The notes beneath the pieces are model-generated. The model searched no databases, had not been told where the DNA came from, and worked only from the letters and a program-made list of their open reading frames with translations. The translations under genes were made by a program, and so were the position numbers. This document shows, one piece after another, positions 7,831 through 14,871 of a stretch of 45,926 bases of DNA (positions are counted from its first letter, which is position 1; each line of letters begins with the position of its first letter). Location: positions 1 through 45,926 of the forward strand of contig JAGPGD010000014.1 in the NCBI GenBank assembly GCA_018056165.1. The letters are read 5' to 3'. This stretch comes from Paludibacteraceae bacterium. GTDB taxonomy: Bacteria > Bacteroidota > Bacteroidia > Bacteroidales > Paludibacteraceae.

Positions 7831-7965
7831 CAGCACCCAACAAGCAGTATAGTTAATTGCCAGTTCAGTGCGTATTCGAGTCGCGTAGCCCGTATCAAAA
7901 GTAATTGTAACTTGACAGGGAAGTGCTCCGAAATGCCAAACGTTTCATACACAGAACCGTTATTT
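7831..7965 (+). repeat. attC-like site 5 (array end)
   Basis: It opens with CAGCACCCAACAAG (7831-7844), whose GCACCCAA is the exact reverse complement of TTGGGTGC at the start of its cassette (6640). It closes with AACCGTTATTTC, giving a predicted crossover at 7959. Beyond that point the sequence is the tyrosine-integrase remnant, so this is the right end of the array. A 75-residue open frame crossing this site is judged spurious. Confidence 0.6.
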
Positions 7966-8358
7966 CTGCAAACGTTATCTTTTCTCGTTTCTCATATTTT
8001 CGGAGATGATGGAGACAACTAAACCAGTTTCCCCAATTGCCCCGATTTTCTTCGCCGAGACGTTTTTCGCACATCGACCGATAATGATCAAAAAATAGCG
8101 TATCTGTCGCATACTCTGATTTAAAACCATACTCCCCATTTCGGAGTTCAACAACCCGCTTCGATTTAATAGCCTCCGCGAGTTTTAATGTTTCCTGATT
8201 CGTTTTCTTATTCTCTCTGTTCTTTTTCCGGGATAAGATACAGTTTCAAGTATTCGTATAAGCGATCTCCATTTATGTAAATGACGAGATATAGGGAAGT
8301 GTTTCCTGCCGGAGTTTTTCTTTTCCGCAATCTTACTAGTTCTTTAGAATTTCCCATT
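7962..8358 (-). pseudogene. 5' remnant of a tyrosine integrase, frameshifted and truncated
   Basis: Reading the minus strand from ATG at 8358 gives MGNSKELVRLRKRKTPAGN, then SLYLVIYINGDRLYEYLKL, the Arm DNA-binding start of Bacteroidota phage-type integrases. That frame stops after LIPEKEQRE. A neighbouring frame resumes the family sequence: TLKLAEAIKSKRVVELRNG, then NRGNWGNWFSCLHHLRKYE and ITFAEI, the start of the SAM-like core-binding domain. Homology ends at the attC-like crossover near 7960; the catalytic domain is absent from the window. The start codon lies 8 bp beyond the outer copy of the mnmE 3' end, the usual place for the integrase of an mnmE-targeting island. Confidence 0.75.
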
Positions 8359-8365
8359 GCCGCCT

Positions 8366-8383
8366 TATTTTCCGATGCAAAAA
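8366..8383 (-). repeat. attachment-site copy (outer), mnmE 3' end duplicate
   Basis: On the minus strand TTTTGCATCGGAAAATAA encodes FCIGK followed by a stop, matching the end of mnmE at 14872-14889 with two silent differences. Only this short piece of mnmE is duplicated, as expected for site-specific recombination rather than gene duplication. Confidence 0.75.
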
Positions 8384-8422
8384 GTAATAATATCTGAATA
8401 TCAGTAAGTTATAAAATGGAGG

Positions 8423-8442
8423 TACAAATGGGGTACAAATTC
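8423..8442. repeat. paired GGTACAAAT motif, left end
   Basis: GGTACAAAT, two bases, GGTACAAAT. The same pair in the same orientation, also with a 2-bp gap, lies near the other end at 14743-14762. Position next to both attachment copies suggests arm-type binding sites for the element's integrase. Confidence 0.5.
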
Positions 8443-8506
8443 ATATAAAAAACAGTATTTTTTACAAAATTATTAGATTAAAATCAATTTGAATTAAAAT
8501 CTACTG

Positions 8507-8641
8507 AAAAAAAGTTTTTGTTTAGTGAGTCACTTTAGTCACTTGAGTCACTTTTTAGACTTTTCAAAGTTATAAAAAAGAAATCAGAAAAAAAAAGTTT
8601 TTGTTTAGTGAGTCACTTTAGTCACTTGAGTCACTTTTTTA
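8507..8641. repeat. two direct copies of a 44-bp AGTCAC-rich repeat
   Basis: Copies at 8513-8556 and 8596-8639 are identical over 44 bp (start AGTTTTTGTTTAGTGAGTCA). A third, inverted copy with one mismatch lies at 14071-14128. Each contains three AGTCAC-type units. A diverged version occurs inside the primase coding sequence at 9111-9154. Confidence 0.8.
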
Positions 8642-8887
8642 AGATTGTGGATATTGTTCCCAGCTGTTTTTTTTATTAAAGTTATATCATTAAACAAACT
8701 AACTATTTGATAAATAATTCATTATTGAAATAAGTTTTTTAAAAAAAAGGTGAGAAATATACAATTTAACCTATTTTCTTTTATAAAATGCTACAAAATA
8801 CACTTTTATTCTATCAAAATGAAGCTGAATATAGTTAATTAATGTTAAATTATTTGATTTATTAAATACTAATTGATTGAATATAAG

Positions 8888-10402
8888 TTATTTGATATTC
8901 ATTATCTCAAGTAATTGTTTAACCTCATTTAATCGTTTTAAATAAGGTAAAGCTATTTCTTTCCCTGTGTATGCTTTTACTATATTCAAATGAGATTGAA
9001 CAAATAATGAACAATCAATTATTTTTGTACATTCATTCAGCTTTATAGGTTCGGTTGGTAGTGTGATATTTTCAAAGAAGTTTTCTAATTCTGAAACATC
9101 AGCACTATTAAAAAAAGGTTTTTGTTTGTGAGTAGCTTTAGTAATTTCAGTAACTACTTCAGGTTGCGGTTCGTAATCTTTAAAAGGGTTTTCTAATTCT
9201 GAAACATCATTATCATTGAAAAAATCATTTTGTTTTATTTCAGTAACCTTTGTAATTTCAGTAACTTTTTCAGGTTTAGCTATTTCAGGTTGTTTAATTA
9301 TTCCAGGTTGTTCTATTGCTTTAGCTTTATTAAATACTTTTCTGTATTCTCTCCAGTCCTGTTTTATTAAAAAGTCAGCAATATCATAACCTTTTATTTT
9401 ATCGGCTTCAGAAGCAATTTTCTCTAACAAATCAAACACTTTGAATTGTGTACCATTTAACCGTTGTTCAAATTCATTTGCTTTTTCCTTCCATTCTTTG
9501 AACGTATTACCGTCTTTTGACAAGTCAGGAAATACATATACAAACCGCCCTTTTAATGGTATTATTTTATCAAATGAAAAACTGCTTTTATTGTAAACAG
9601 CAAGCCAAAGTAAATCATTTTCATTTTCAGGAAAGCCAAAATACAACGTACCATAAACGGCTGTTTTAGGTGCTTCTACCAGTGCAATAGGATTGTGAGG
9701 ATATTTAGATAAAAGATGCTCACCAAACAAACAAGTAACTTTTTTTTCATTCTTTAGATACAATTGTAACCATTTTGGTACTTCCTTTTTATTTCGTATG
9801 CATTCCTTTTCAATGATAGAATGTAAAAAGTCTGTTTTTATAGTATGATTTTCTTTATCAAATTGCTTTACTTGTACGGCTCTAACATTACCGTTTTTAT
9901 CAATAAAAGGGAACGTAACCGCTCCAGCCATATAACCCTCTGTAATTGTTCCAAGCCCGTACATACTTATAACCTTTTCAATATCAGAAGCATCAAAAGG
10001 GTAGGGGATATTACAAAGTAAATTTTGAATAAATATATTTATATCATATCCTTTTAATGTCCCTTTGAAAGTATCAGGGTCAAAATAAGTTATTTGTGGT
10101 TCAGGTTCAGGTTCAGGTTCAGGTTCAGGTTCAGGTTTAAATTCAGGTTTGTTATAAGTAAAATTTTGATATTTATAATTGTCCAGCTTTTTTGTTTCTC
10201 TTTCATTAATCAATTTAGCATAACCATCAGAATAAGGGTTTAAATGATAACAACAATCAGCCTCACGGTCGCAACGTCCATATTTCTCTGGTAGATATTC
10301 ATTTGTATAGGTATCAATATACCTGACAAACCTTTTTTTATGGCAAGCTGGACAAATAAATTTTCTACTGCTTTTGTCTAATGTGTATCTATATTCTCCC
10401 AT
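8888..10402 (-). CDS. DUF6371-like primase/toprim-type replication protein
   Basis: 504 residues when started at MGEYRYTLDK, 5 bp after the helicase stop; an upstream start would overlap the helicase by about 160 bp and was rejected. A zinc-ribbon-like N-terminus has Cys17, Cys20 (CPAC), Cys44 and Cys50/51, like phage primases. A toprim-like core follows with VEAPKTA (a Glu in the first motif) and FPDLSKDG. A Glu-Pro tract (PEPEPEPEPEP) near residue 100 is encoded by a hexanucleotide tandem repeat. The C-terminal third has two diverged repeats of VTEITKxTxxKQxxFF followed by DVSELEN. It probably primes replication of the excised element together with the D5 helicase. Assignment to DUF6371 is from memory of the family's N-terminal pattern. 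Confidence 0.75.
   Translation of the reverse strand: MGEYRYTLDKSSRKFICPACHKKRFVRYIDTYTNEYLPEKYGRCDREADCCYHLNPYSDGYAKLINERETKKLDNYKYQNFTYNKPEFKPEPEPEPEPEPEPQITYFDPDTFKGTLKGYDINIFIQNLLCNIPYPFDASDIEKVISMYGLGTITEGYMAGAVTFPFIDKNGNVRAVQVKQFDKENHTIKTDFLHSIIEKECIRNKKEVPKWLQLYLKNEKKVTCLFGEHLLSKYPHNPIALVEAPKTAVYGTLYFGFPENENDLLWLAVYNKSSFSFDKIIPLKGRFVYVFPDLSKDGNTFKEWKEKANEFEQRLNGTQFKVFDLLEKIASEADKIKGYDIADFLIKQDWREYRKVFNKAKAIEQPGIIKQPEIAKPEKVTEITKVTEIKQNDFFNDNDVSELENPFKDYEPQPEVVTEITKATHKQKPFFNSADVSELENFFENITLPTEPIKLNECTKIIDCSLFVQSHLNIVKAYTGKEIALPYLKRLNEVKQLLEIMNIK
10094..10140 (-). repeat. hexanucleotide tandem repeat encoding Glu-Pro
   Basis: About seven units of GGTTCA on the plus strand give an alternating Glu-Pro tract in the primase-like protein. 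Unit changes keep the frame, so copy-number variation would lengthen or shorten the linker without breaking the gene. Confidence 0.85.
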
Positions 10403-10406
10403 TGGT

Positions 10407-11999
10407 CTAAAATGGATTAAACGAACTTTCCACATATACATACGTTGCCCCTGCTGTACCTCTTTCAACAAAATAGCCAAGTTCCCGCAATTGTTTGCTG
10501 AAATTATTTTTTTGAAATGGTTTATAACCGTTCTCAGTAGAATAATTTCTATATTCAGTATAAAATTCACCTAACAATTTACGTTCGGTAGTGCTTTTTG
10601 TATAACCATTCTCATTTAAAAACATTTGAACACTACTACTTTCAATTTTATACTGTTCAACTGCTTTACGTACTGCAGTACATTCCGTAAAACGCCCCTG
10701 TTTTAATAGTCTCCGAAGCCCTTCTAAAGCCCAATTAAAAACTCCAGGTAATTCATTTTCAATAATTTTTGTATGTAAGTTTGGGTCTTGTTCGTTTTCT
10801 GGTATTGTTACATTAAACGGAATAATTATAAACCTTCTGAAATAAGCGTTTGTATGCTCTACATCTTTAGGTAATTGATTACAATTAAAAATTAATTTCG
10901 CATATTGATTGGTATTAAAGGGTCTTCCATACGGGGAACGTACTGAAATATCTTCCCCTGAAGCCATTTGCTTAAATATACTTGTTTCTAAATTTATACT
11001 AATTTCAGAAGAATAATTTACTATTTTGTTAACTATTTCAGCCCCGTAATATCCACTTTTATCGGTTAATTGCTGAATTGGGTAACTGCTTACATTTTCT
11101 TTTCCAAGCATTGCCTTAATAATTTCATAAAATACACTTTTCCCGTTTGCTCCAGAACCGTATAATACTAAAACTTTTTCAGCCTTCAGTCTCTTACTCC
11201 CATTCCTTATGAAAAGGTATCCAATAAATTCAGCCAATACCTTTTGGCTTTCATTGTCTGGCAATACTCTATTTAAAAACGCTTCAAACATTGGTGCTTT
11301 TGCATCGGGGTCATACTCAAAAGGTAATTGATAGGTTAAAAAGTCTGCACGGTCAAACGGTCTTAATTTCTCTTCTTTTAAGTTTATTTCAAACGTTCCA
11401 TTTTTTAAATTTATTAATACAATATCATTATTGTATTCAGGACGTGGAAGGAATTGAGTGGCATAAAATTGCTTCAACAGTTTATCTCTAAAGTCATATA
11501 GTTGTGCATCATATTTTGGGACTTTCATTTTTTCAGCAGCTTCACCTAAAAAAATTTTAAATTCTTCCTCTCCGATTACTTTCCAATATGCACCATTGTA
11601 CAAGTAAATAAAACCATTATTTACACACAAAGCCCATTTATTCCTTTTTGCAATTTTTCCAATTTGATTAATAGATTCAACTAAATAATGTTTATTGAAT
11701 AATTTCAGGTTTTCGGTATTGGTTACATTATTCCCGTTTTCATTGTAAACAATTTCCCTGAAATTGACTGGCTCTATTTGTTCCAATAATTGGTGTAATA
11801 TATCAGAATGATTTGCTGTTTCTGAAGGTTCAAGAAGCTTTTTAACCCCGCCTCTTATTATTTCAGGAGTTATTTTATTATCAGGGGGTAAAATGTTTGA
11901 AAAATCAGGGTTAATTTGGATATTTCTCTGAAAATTACTATCTTTGTGTTGTCCTTCACCCTCAAAGTTATTAGGGCTGTTTAATTGATTATTTTCCAT
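10407..11999 (-). CDS. D5/P4-type replicative helicase (primase-associated SF3 ATPase)
   Basis: 530 residues. Residues about 120-250 match the D5 N-terminal region (the NGxYW element NGAYWKVIG, and LINLKNGTFEI). An SF3-type ATPase follows with Walker A GSGANGKSV (281-289), a VNYSSEIS Walker B region, FNCNQLP, and the arginine-finger segment FRRFIIIPF. The C-terminus has a winged-helix-like part (about 460-525). Such proteins unwind origins in P4-like satellites and many integrative elements. The start overlaps the end of the excisionase-like gene by 11 bp, and the primase gene starts 5 bp after its stop, so the three form one minus-strand operon. Confidence 0.88.
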   Translation of the reverse strand: MENNQLNSPNNFEGEGQHKDSNFQRNIQINPDFSNILPPDNKITPEIIRGGVKKLLEPSETANHSDILHQLLEQIEPVNFREIVYNENGNNVTNTENLKLFNKHYLVESINQIGKIAKRNKWALCVNNGFIYLYNGAYWKVIGEEEFKIFLGEAAEKMKVPKYDAQLYDFRDKLLKQFYATQFLPRPEYNNDIVLINLKNGTFEINLKEEKLRPFDRADFLTYQLPFEYDPDAKAPMFEAFLNRVLPDNESQKVLAEFIGYLFIRNGSKRLKAEKVLVLYGSGANGKSVFYEIIKAMLGKENVSSYPIQQLTDKSGYYGAEIVNKIVNYSSEISINLETSIFKQMASGEDISVRSPYGRPFNTNQYAKLIFNCNQLPKDVEHTNAYFRRFIIIPFNVTIPENEQDPNLHTKIIENELPGVFNWALEGLRRLLKQGRFTECTAVRKAVEQYKIESSSVQMFLNENGYTKSTTERKLLGEFYTEYRNYSTENGYKPFQKNNFSKQLRELGYFVERGTAGATYVYVESSFNPF

Positions 12000-12336
12000 T
12001 ATTCAGCCCTTTCTTTTTCTTTAAATAGGTTTCAGCTTCAGCATCAATTTCAGCATTAGTTTTTTTGCGTCCACCTTTTAAATACTCATACAGTTCAATA
12101 TTAGAAAAATAAAGTCGTTTTCCCCGCTTCATATACGGCAATTCACCCCGTGAAACTTTTTCATAAATAGTTTGTTTGGTAATGTTTAACAATTTGGCTG
12201 CTTCCTCAACTGTTAAAAATCTTTCTGTTTGTTCTGTTTGGGTTGATTTTTCAGCAACTAATTCTTCTATTTTGCTTACTTTTTTAATAAGCGTTGTTAC
12301 TGCTTGCGGTAATTGTTCAAATGTGATTGTTTCCAT
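11989..12336 (-). CDS. excisionase-like HTH_17 DNA-binding protein
   Basis: 115 residues. The middle holds a MerR/excisionase-type helix-turn-helix: RFLTVEEAAKLLNITKQTIY, then EKVSRGELPYMKRGKRLYF, at about 39-79, followed by a basic tail. This family includes excisionases and small regulators of Bacteroidota mobile elements. It is the first gene of the operon with the helicase and primase, so it may both direct excision and control replication-gene expression. Upstream is a 500-bp gap with its likely promoter. Confidence 0.85.
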   Translation of the reverse strand: METITFEQLPQAVTTLIKKVSKIEELVAEKSTQTEQTERFLTVEEAAKLLNITKQTIYEKVSRGELPYMKRGKRLYFSNIELYEYLKGGRKKTNAEIDAEAETYLKKKKGLNNGK

Positions 12337-12836
12337 TGTTTTAAAATTTTAAATTGTTAATAAGATTGATTTGATTAACCTTAACTTTTAATTAAAATTA
12401 ATACTACTGCAAATATATTAATAATTTTTAAATAAAACAATAGGTATATTTACATTTTTTATGTCTTTTCACGCCTTCCTATTCTTTTAGTAGGTGTTTA
12501 TATATTGCTAAATATCTAAATATCAATTGATAAAAGATAAATTTATGTATTTTATTTTTTTTAACTTATCCTAATAAGAACAATAAACTTTAACTTTATT
12601 TAACAATTCAGGCCATTTTTTATTGGAATAATTTAGAATATAAACAAGGTGAGAAATAAACGGCTGGATAAGTATTGGAATAAATTATCTGAATAATAAT
12701 ATATTGGAATGATAAAAAATAAAACGCTTCAAATCATTTTCAAAGCGTTTTAAACGTATATTTTTACAAGCCGATAAATTTATCAACTTCAATATAAAAT
12801 ATGGTTAATCAAAAAGCAAATGGTAAAAGAATAAAA
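12337..12836. other. intergenic region with operon promoter and terminator
   Basis: No gene is seen in these 500 bp. It contains the presumed leader of the minus-strand replication operon, three copies of TATTGGAAT (12621, 12673, 12702) that could be regulator sites, and the integrase terminator at 12721-12751. The sequence is very AT-rich, as expected of a replication or regulatory region, but no origin can be claimed. Confidence 0.45.
12715..12751 (-). terminator. rho-independent terminator of the integrase gene
   Basis: AAAACGCTT (12721-12729) and AAGCGTTTT (12743-12751) form a perfect 9-bp stem. Read on the minus strand it is followed by a T-rich run, 86 bp after the integrase stop. Confidence 0.6.
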
Positions 12837-13982
12837 TTAATCAATATCTAATTTGATTTTATTGGCTGCTTCACGTTTTGCTTCATCCACAACTTTAGCA
12901 TAAATTTGAGTGGTTTTTATATCTCTATGTCCTAACATTTTAGAAACAGTATAAATATCAGTTCCTTCTGTTAATTGCAAAGTGGCAAATGTATGTCTGA
13001 AGCAATGGAATGTGATTTTTTTGGTTATTCCAGCCTCTTTTATCCATTTGGATAATTGTTCGTTGGTGCAAGTTGAATAAATCAACCCAGCAAAAACTTT
13101 TTCATTTTCCCCCCGCCGTTCACCTAATAAATTAAACGCTTGTTCTGAAATAGGTAAGGTCTCCACGCCTTGCGTTTTCTTTTGTCTAAAATTCAGGAAA
13201 TACCCTTGTCCTTTTATATATTCAATTTCACCCCAAACCATTTTTTGAATATCAGAAAATCTTAAACCAGTAAGGGCTGAAAATAAAGCTGCACGCTTCA
13301 ATATATCATTACTGCAAGGTGTTTTTACAAGTTTATTCAGCTCCTCAATAGTTAAGTGCTCCCGCCGTGTCTCCTTGCTTTTAATTGGCTGTATTTTGGC
13401 ATTTAGGTCGGTTTGCAGTAAGCCTTCAGCATATGCTTGTTTTAAAGCAGCTTTTATTTTTAAAAAGTACGAAGCTGCCGAATTGATGGAAAGGTTTGTT
13501 TTGTCGCTCCGATGGCTTTTGGCTGTAAGCAAATAATCTTTGAAATCATTAAAAAATTTTTCGTTGAGTTCTGAAAACTTTATACTTCCATTTGTGAACG
13601 TTTCAAGGTAATAAAGGGCTGAAGTCCAATTACCTGAATTACTCCCTTTGCGTTTCTTTGTTAATTCCCTGAAGTATTCAACAAAACATTTTTCTCCTTG
13701 CTCCTTAATATGTAGTTGTTTCTTTTCAAACTCCGTATATATTTCGGGCTTGTTTAAAATGTTTTCCCGTTTCTGTTTTATACTTTCAGCAACCTTAATT
13801 GTTTCAGTATTGTGGTTCTTTTCATTTTGTGTTTTTGGTTTATCAAAGATATATAACCCTAAAAACTCCCTTCGTGTCGGTTTACCTGTAGCAGGGTTGT
13901 TTATTGCTGGATAAAAATCTAAATAAAGACTTTCCCTGCCATTACTGATTTTCTTTTTTCGTAATGTTACTTTTGTTCCCAT
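12837..13982 (-). CDS. tyrosine site-specific integrase of the element
   Basis: 381 residues with the three-part layout of Bacteroidota phage-type integrases: Arm DNA-binding region (about 1-50, TLRKKKISNGRESLYLDFYP), SAM-like core-binding domain (about 95-190), and catalytic domain with Arg241 (TGLRFSDI), a basic strand around Lys268, His326-x-x-Arg329 (HCFRHTFA), His352 (GHRDIKTT) and the nucleophile Tyr361. All key residues are present, so it should be active. Its likely substrate is the 18-bp mnmE 3'-end site duplicated at 8366 and 14872. It is transcribed apart from the replication operon, with a terminator after it. Confidence 0.93.
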   Translation of the reverse strand: MGTKVTLRKKKISNGRESLYLDFYPAINNPATGKPTRREFLGLYIFDKPKTQNEKNHNTETIKVAESIKQKRENILNKPEIYTEFEKKQLHIKEQGEKCFVEYFRELTKKRKGSNSGNWTSALYYLETFTNGSIKFSELNEKFFNDFKDYLLTAKSHRSDKTNLSINSAASYFLKIKAALKQAYAEGLLQTDLNAKIQPIKSKETRREHLTIEELNKLVKTPCSNDILKRAALFSALTGLRFSDIQKMVWGEIEYIKGQGYFLNFRQKKTQGVETLPISEQAFNLLGERRGENEKVFAGLIYSTCTNEQLSKWIKEAGITKKITFHCFRHTFATLQLTEGTDIYTVSKMLGHRDIKTTQIYAKVVDEAKREAANKIKLDID

Positions 13983-14070
13983 ATTAATTAAAATTTAAGT
14001 ATTTATATTATTTCCTTTTCTGTTAATCGTGCAAAATGCCACAAATGCCATATATAAGTATAAATTTATT

Positions 14071-14128
14071 AAAGTCTAAAAAGTGACTCAAGTGACTAAA
14101 GTGATTCACTAAACAAAAACTTTTTTTT
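14071..14128. repeat. inverted copy of the 44-bp AGTCAC-rich repeat
   Basis: The reverse complement of the copies at 8507-8641, with one mismatch in the core (GATTCAC for GACTCAC). It lies between the integrase start and the zinc-finger/HTH gene, so the replication genes and the integrase are bracketed by inverted copies 5.6 kb apart. Confidence 0.8.
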
Positions 14129-14185
14129 GAAATATCATCTATTAATTTTTTTGGAATGAAATAAACCACCTTTTTTATTTTGGAA

Positions 14186-14593
14186 TTAATTTATATCTGA
14201 AGCACCTGAATTATTTGAAAAAAGTTTATCAATATCGGAACGTTTTACAATTGTTTTTTTAATCAATAAATTGGTTGCTTTTAATTTTCCTGACTTTATC
14301 AGCTTATAAACATTTTGCCGTGAACAATTAATTAGCATTGAAACCTCTTTGACTGTCAAATACTCTTTATCTTTTAAATTCTCAATTGACTTTGTTTTTA
14401 GGGGTACAATATCCTTGCTTATTTTCATTTGTTCAGTTTCATTGTTTGACTGTTTAATTTTACCAGCCTTAATTTTTGCTTTATAAGCTAAACTATTACA
14501 ACTATGTGAACAATAAGCCGTTTTTGTGGTCTTTGCTATAAACTCCTTACCACAATACTGGCAAATACGTTTAATCTGTATATTACTACTCAT
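14186..14593 (-). CDS. zinc-finger plus HTH_17 DNA-binding protein
   Basis: 135 residues starting at MSSNIQIKRIC; a longer start 42 bp upstream would read through a 10-bp repeat array and was rejected. An N-terminal treble-clef-like zinc site has Cys11, Cys14, Cys28 and Cys32 (CQYC, CSHSC). A linker follows, then a helix-turn-helix at about 78-112 (YLTVKEVSMLINCSRQNVYK). Similar small proteins accompany integrases in Bacteroidota islands and may be excisionases or regulators. The five phased repeats just upstream (14624-14673) are a plausible binding array for it or a partner. Role inferred. Confidence 0.8.
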   Translation of the reverse strand: MSSNIQIKRICQYCGKEFIAKTTKTAYCSHSCNSLAYKAKIKAGKIKQSNNETEQMKISKDIVPLKTKSIENLKDKEYLTVKEVSMLINCSRQNVYKLIKSGKLKATNLLIKKTIVKRSDIDKLFSNNSGASDIN

Positions 14594-14623
14594 AAGACAA
14601 ATAATTTCTCCTTTTAAATATGA

Positions 14624-14673
14624 AAAGTGTATCAAAGTGCATCAAAGTATATCAAAGTGTATTAAAGTGTAAA
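14624..14673. repeat. five tandem 10-bp repeats
   Basis: Five consecutive units of about AAAGTGTATC with single-base variations. The period of one helical turn would place a bound protein on one DNA face. Located between the zinc-finger/HTH gene start and the right attachment site. Confidence 0.75.
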
Positions 14674-14742
14674 CTTTGTAAACTATTTGAGGTACAAAAT
14701 CAGTGAAAAAAAATACCTTTTATAGTTCGAGGTACAAATAAG

Positions 14743-14762
14743 GTACAAATATATGATAAAAA
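14743..14762. repeat. paired GGTACAAAT motif, right end
   Basis: GGTACAAAT, two bases, GGTACAAAT, with a further GGTACAAAA at 14691. Same orientation as the pair at 8423-8442. Likely integrase arm sites. The rest of 14674-14871 is AT-rich with no gene. Confidence 0.5.
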
Positions 14763-14871
14763 TTCAAATAAAGAACAATAAACAAAAATAAATTTACTTT
14801 TGTTTAAATGCTAATTATAAGCACTTTAATATGTTTTTTATTTGTTTTGTTATTTGTTTATTTAGGGGGGG

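Larger units (their letters stand above)
2527..7965 (+). mobile_element. integrase-less integron cassette-like array (CALIN-like)
   Basis: All genes here point the same way and each is trailed by a 110-140 bp element of imperfect dyad symmetry bounded by an AAC motif and a GTT motif. The bases just after GTT at a unit's start are the reverse complement of the bases at that unit's own trailing AAC end: GTTATAGGGC (4603) with GCCCTATAAC (5082); GTTATGCA (5209) with TGCATAAC (6515); TTGGGTGC (6640) with GCACCCAA (7833). This pairing is expected only if each unit was once a circle closed at that site, as in integron cassettes. The core sites deviate from RYYYAAC/GTTRRRY. No integron integrase is present in the window. 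Confidence 0.6.
8384..8887. other. non-coding left end of the element with repeats
   Basis: Roughly 500 bp without a gene. It holds two GGTACAAAT copies (8423-8431 and 8434-8442), likely integrase arm sites, and two copies of a 44-bp repeat (8513-8556 and 8596-8639), then AT-rich sequence with nothing else recognisable. AAGGTGAGAAATA at 8747-8759 recurs at 12646-12658. Confidence 0.5.

Noticed and set aside
7795..8022. 75-residue plus-strand open frame after the PstS-like gene
   Set aside because: It spans the attC-like site and enters the minus-strand integrase remnant; the composition and context fit neither a known family nor a separate gene.
8507..8641. Repeat pair as a CRISPR array
   Set aside because: Only two copies, with a spacing of 83 bp, no uniform spacers, no cas genes, and a third copy in inverted orientation far away.
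10403..10570. Upstream start for the primase-like gene
   Set aside because: It would overlap the helicase by about 160 bp, and the extra residues are not primase-like; the Met at 10402, 5 bp after the helicase stop, fits the zinc-ribbon start.
14624..14673. 10-bp tandem repeats as the N-terminus of the zinc-finger/HTH protein
   Set aside because: The longer reading frame only reaches into the edge of the repeats; the Met at 14593 begins the conserved NIQIKRIC sequence.
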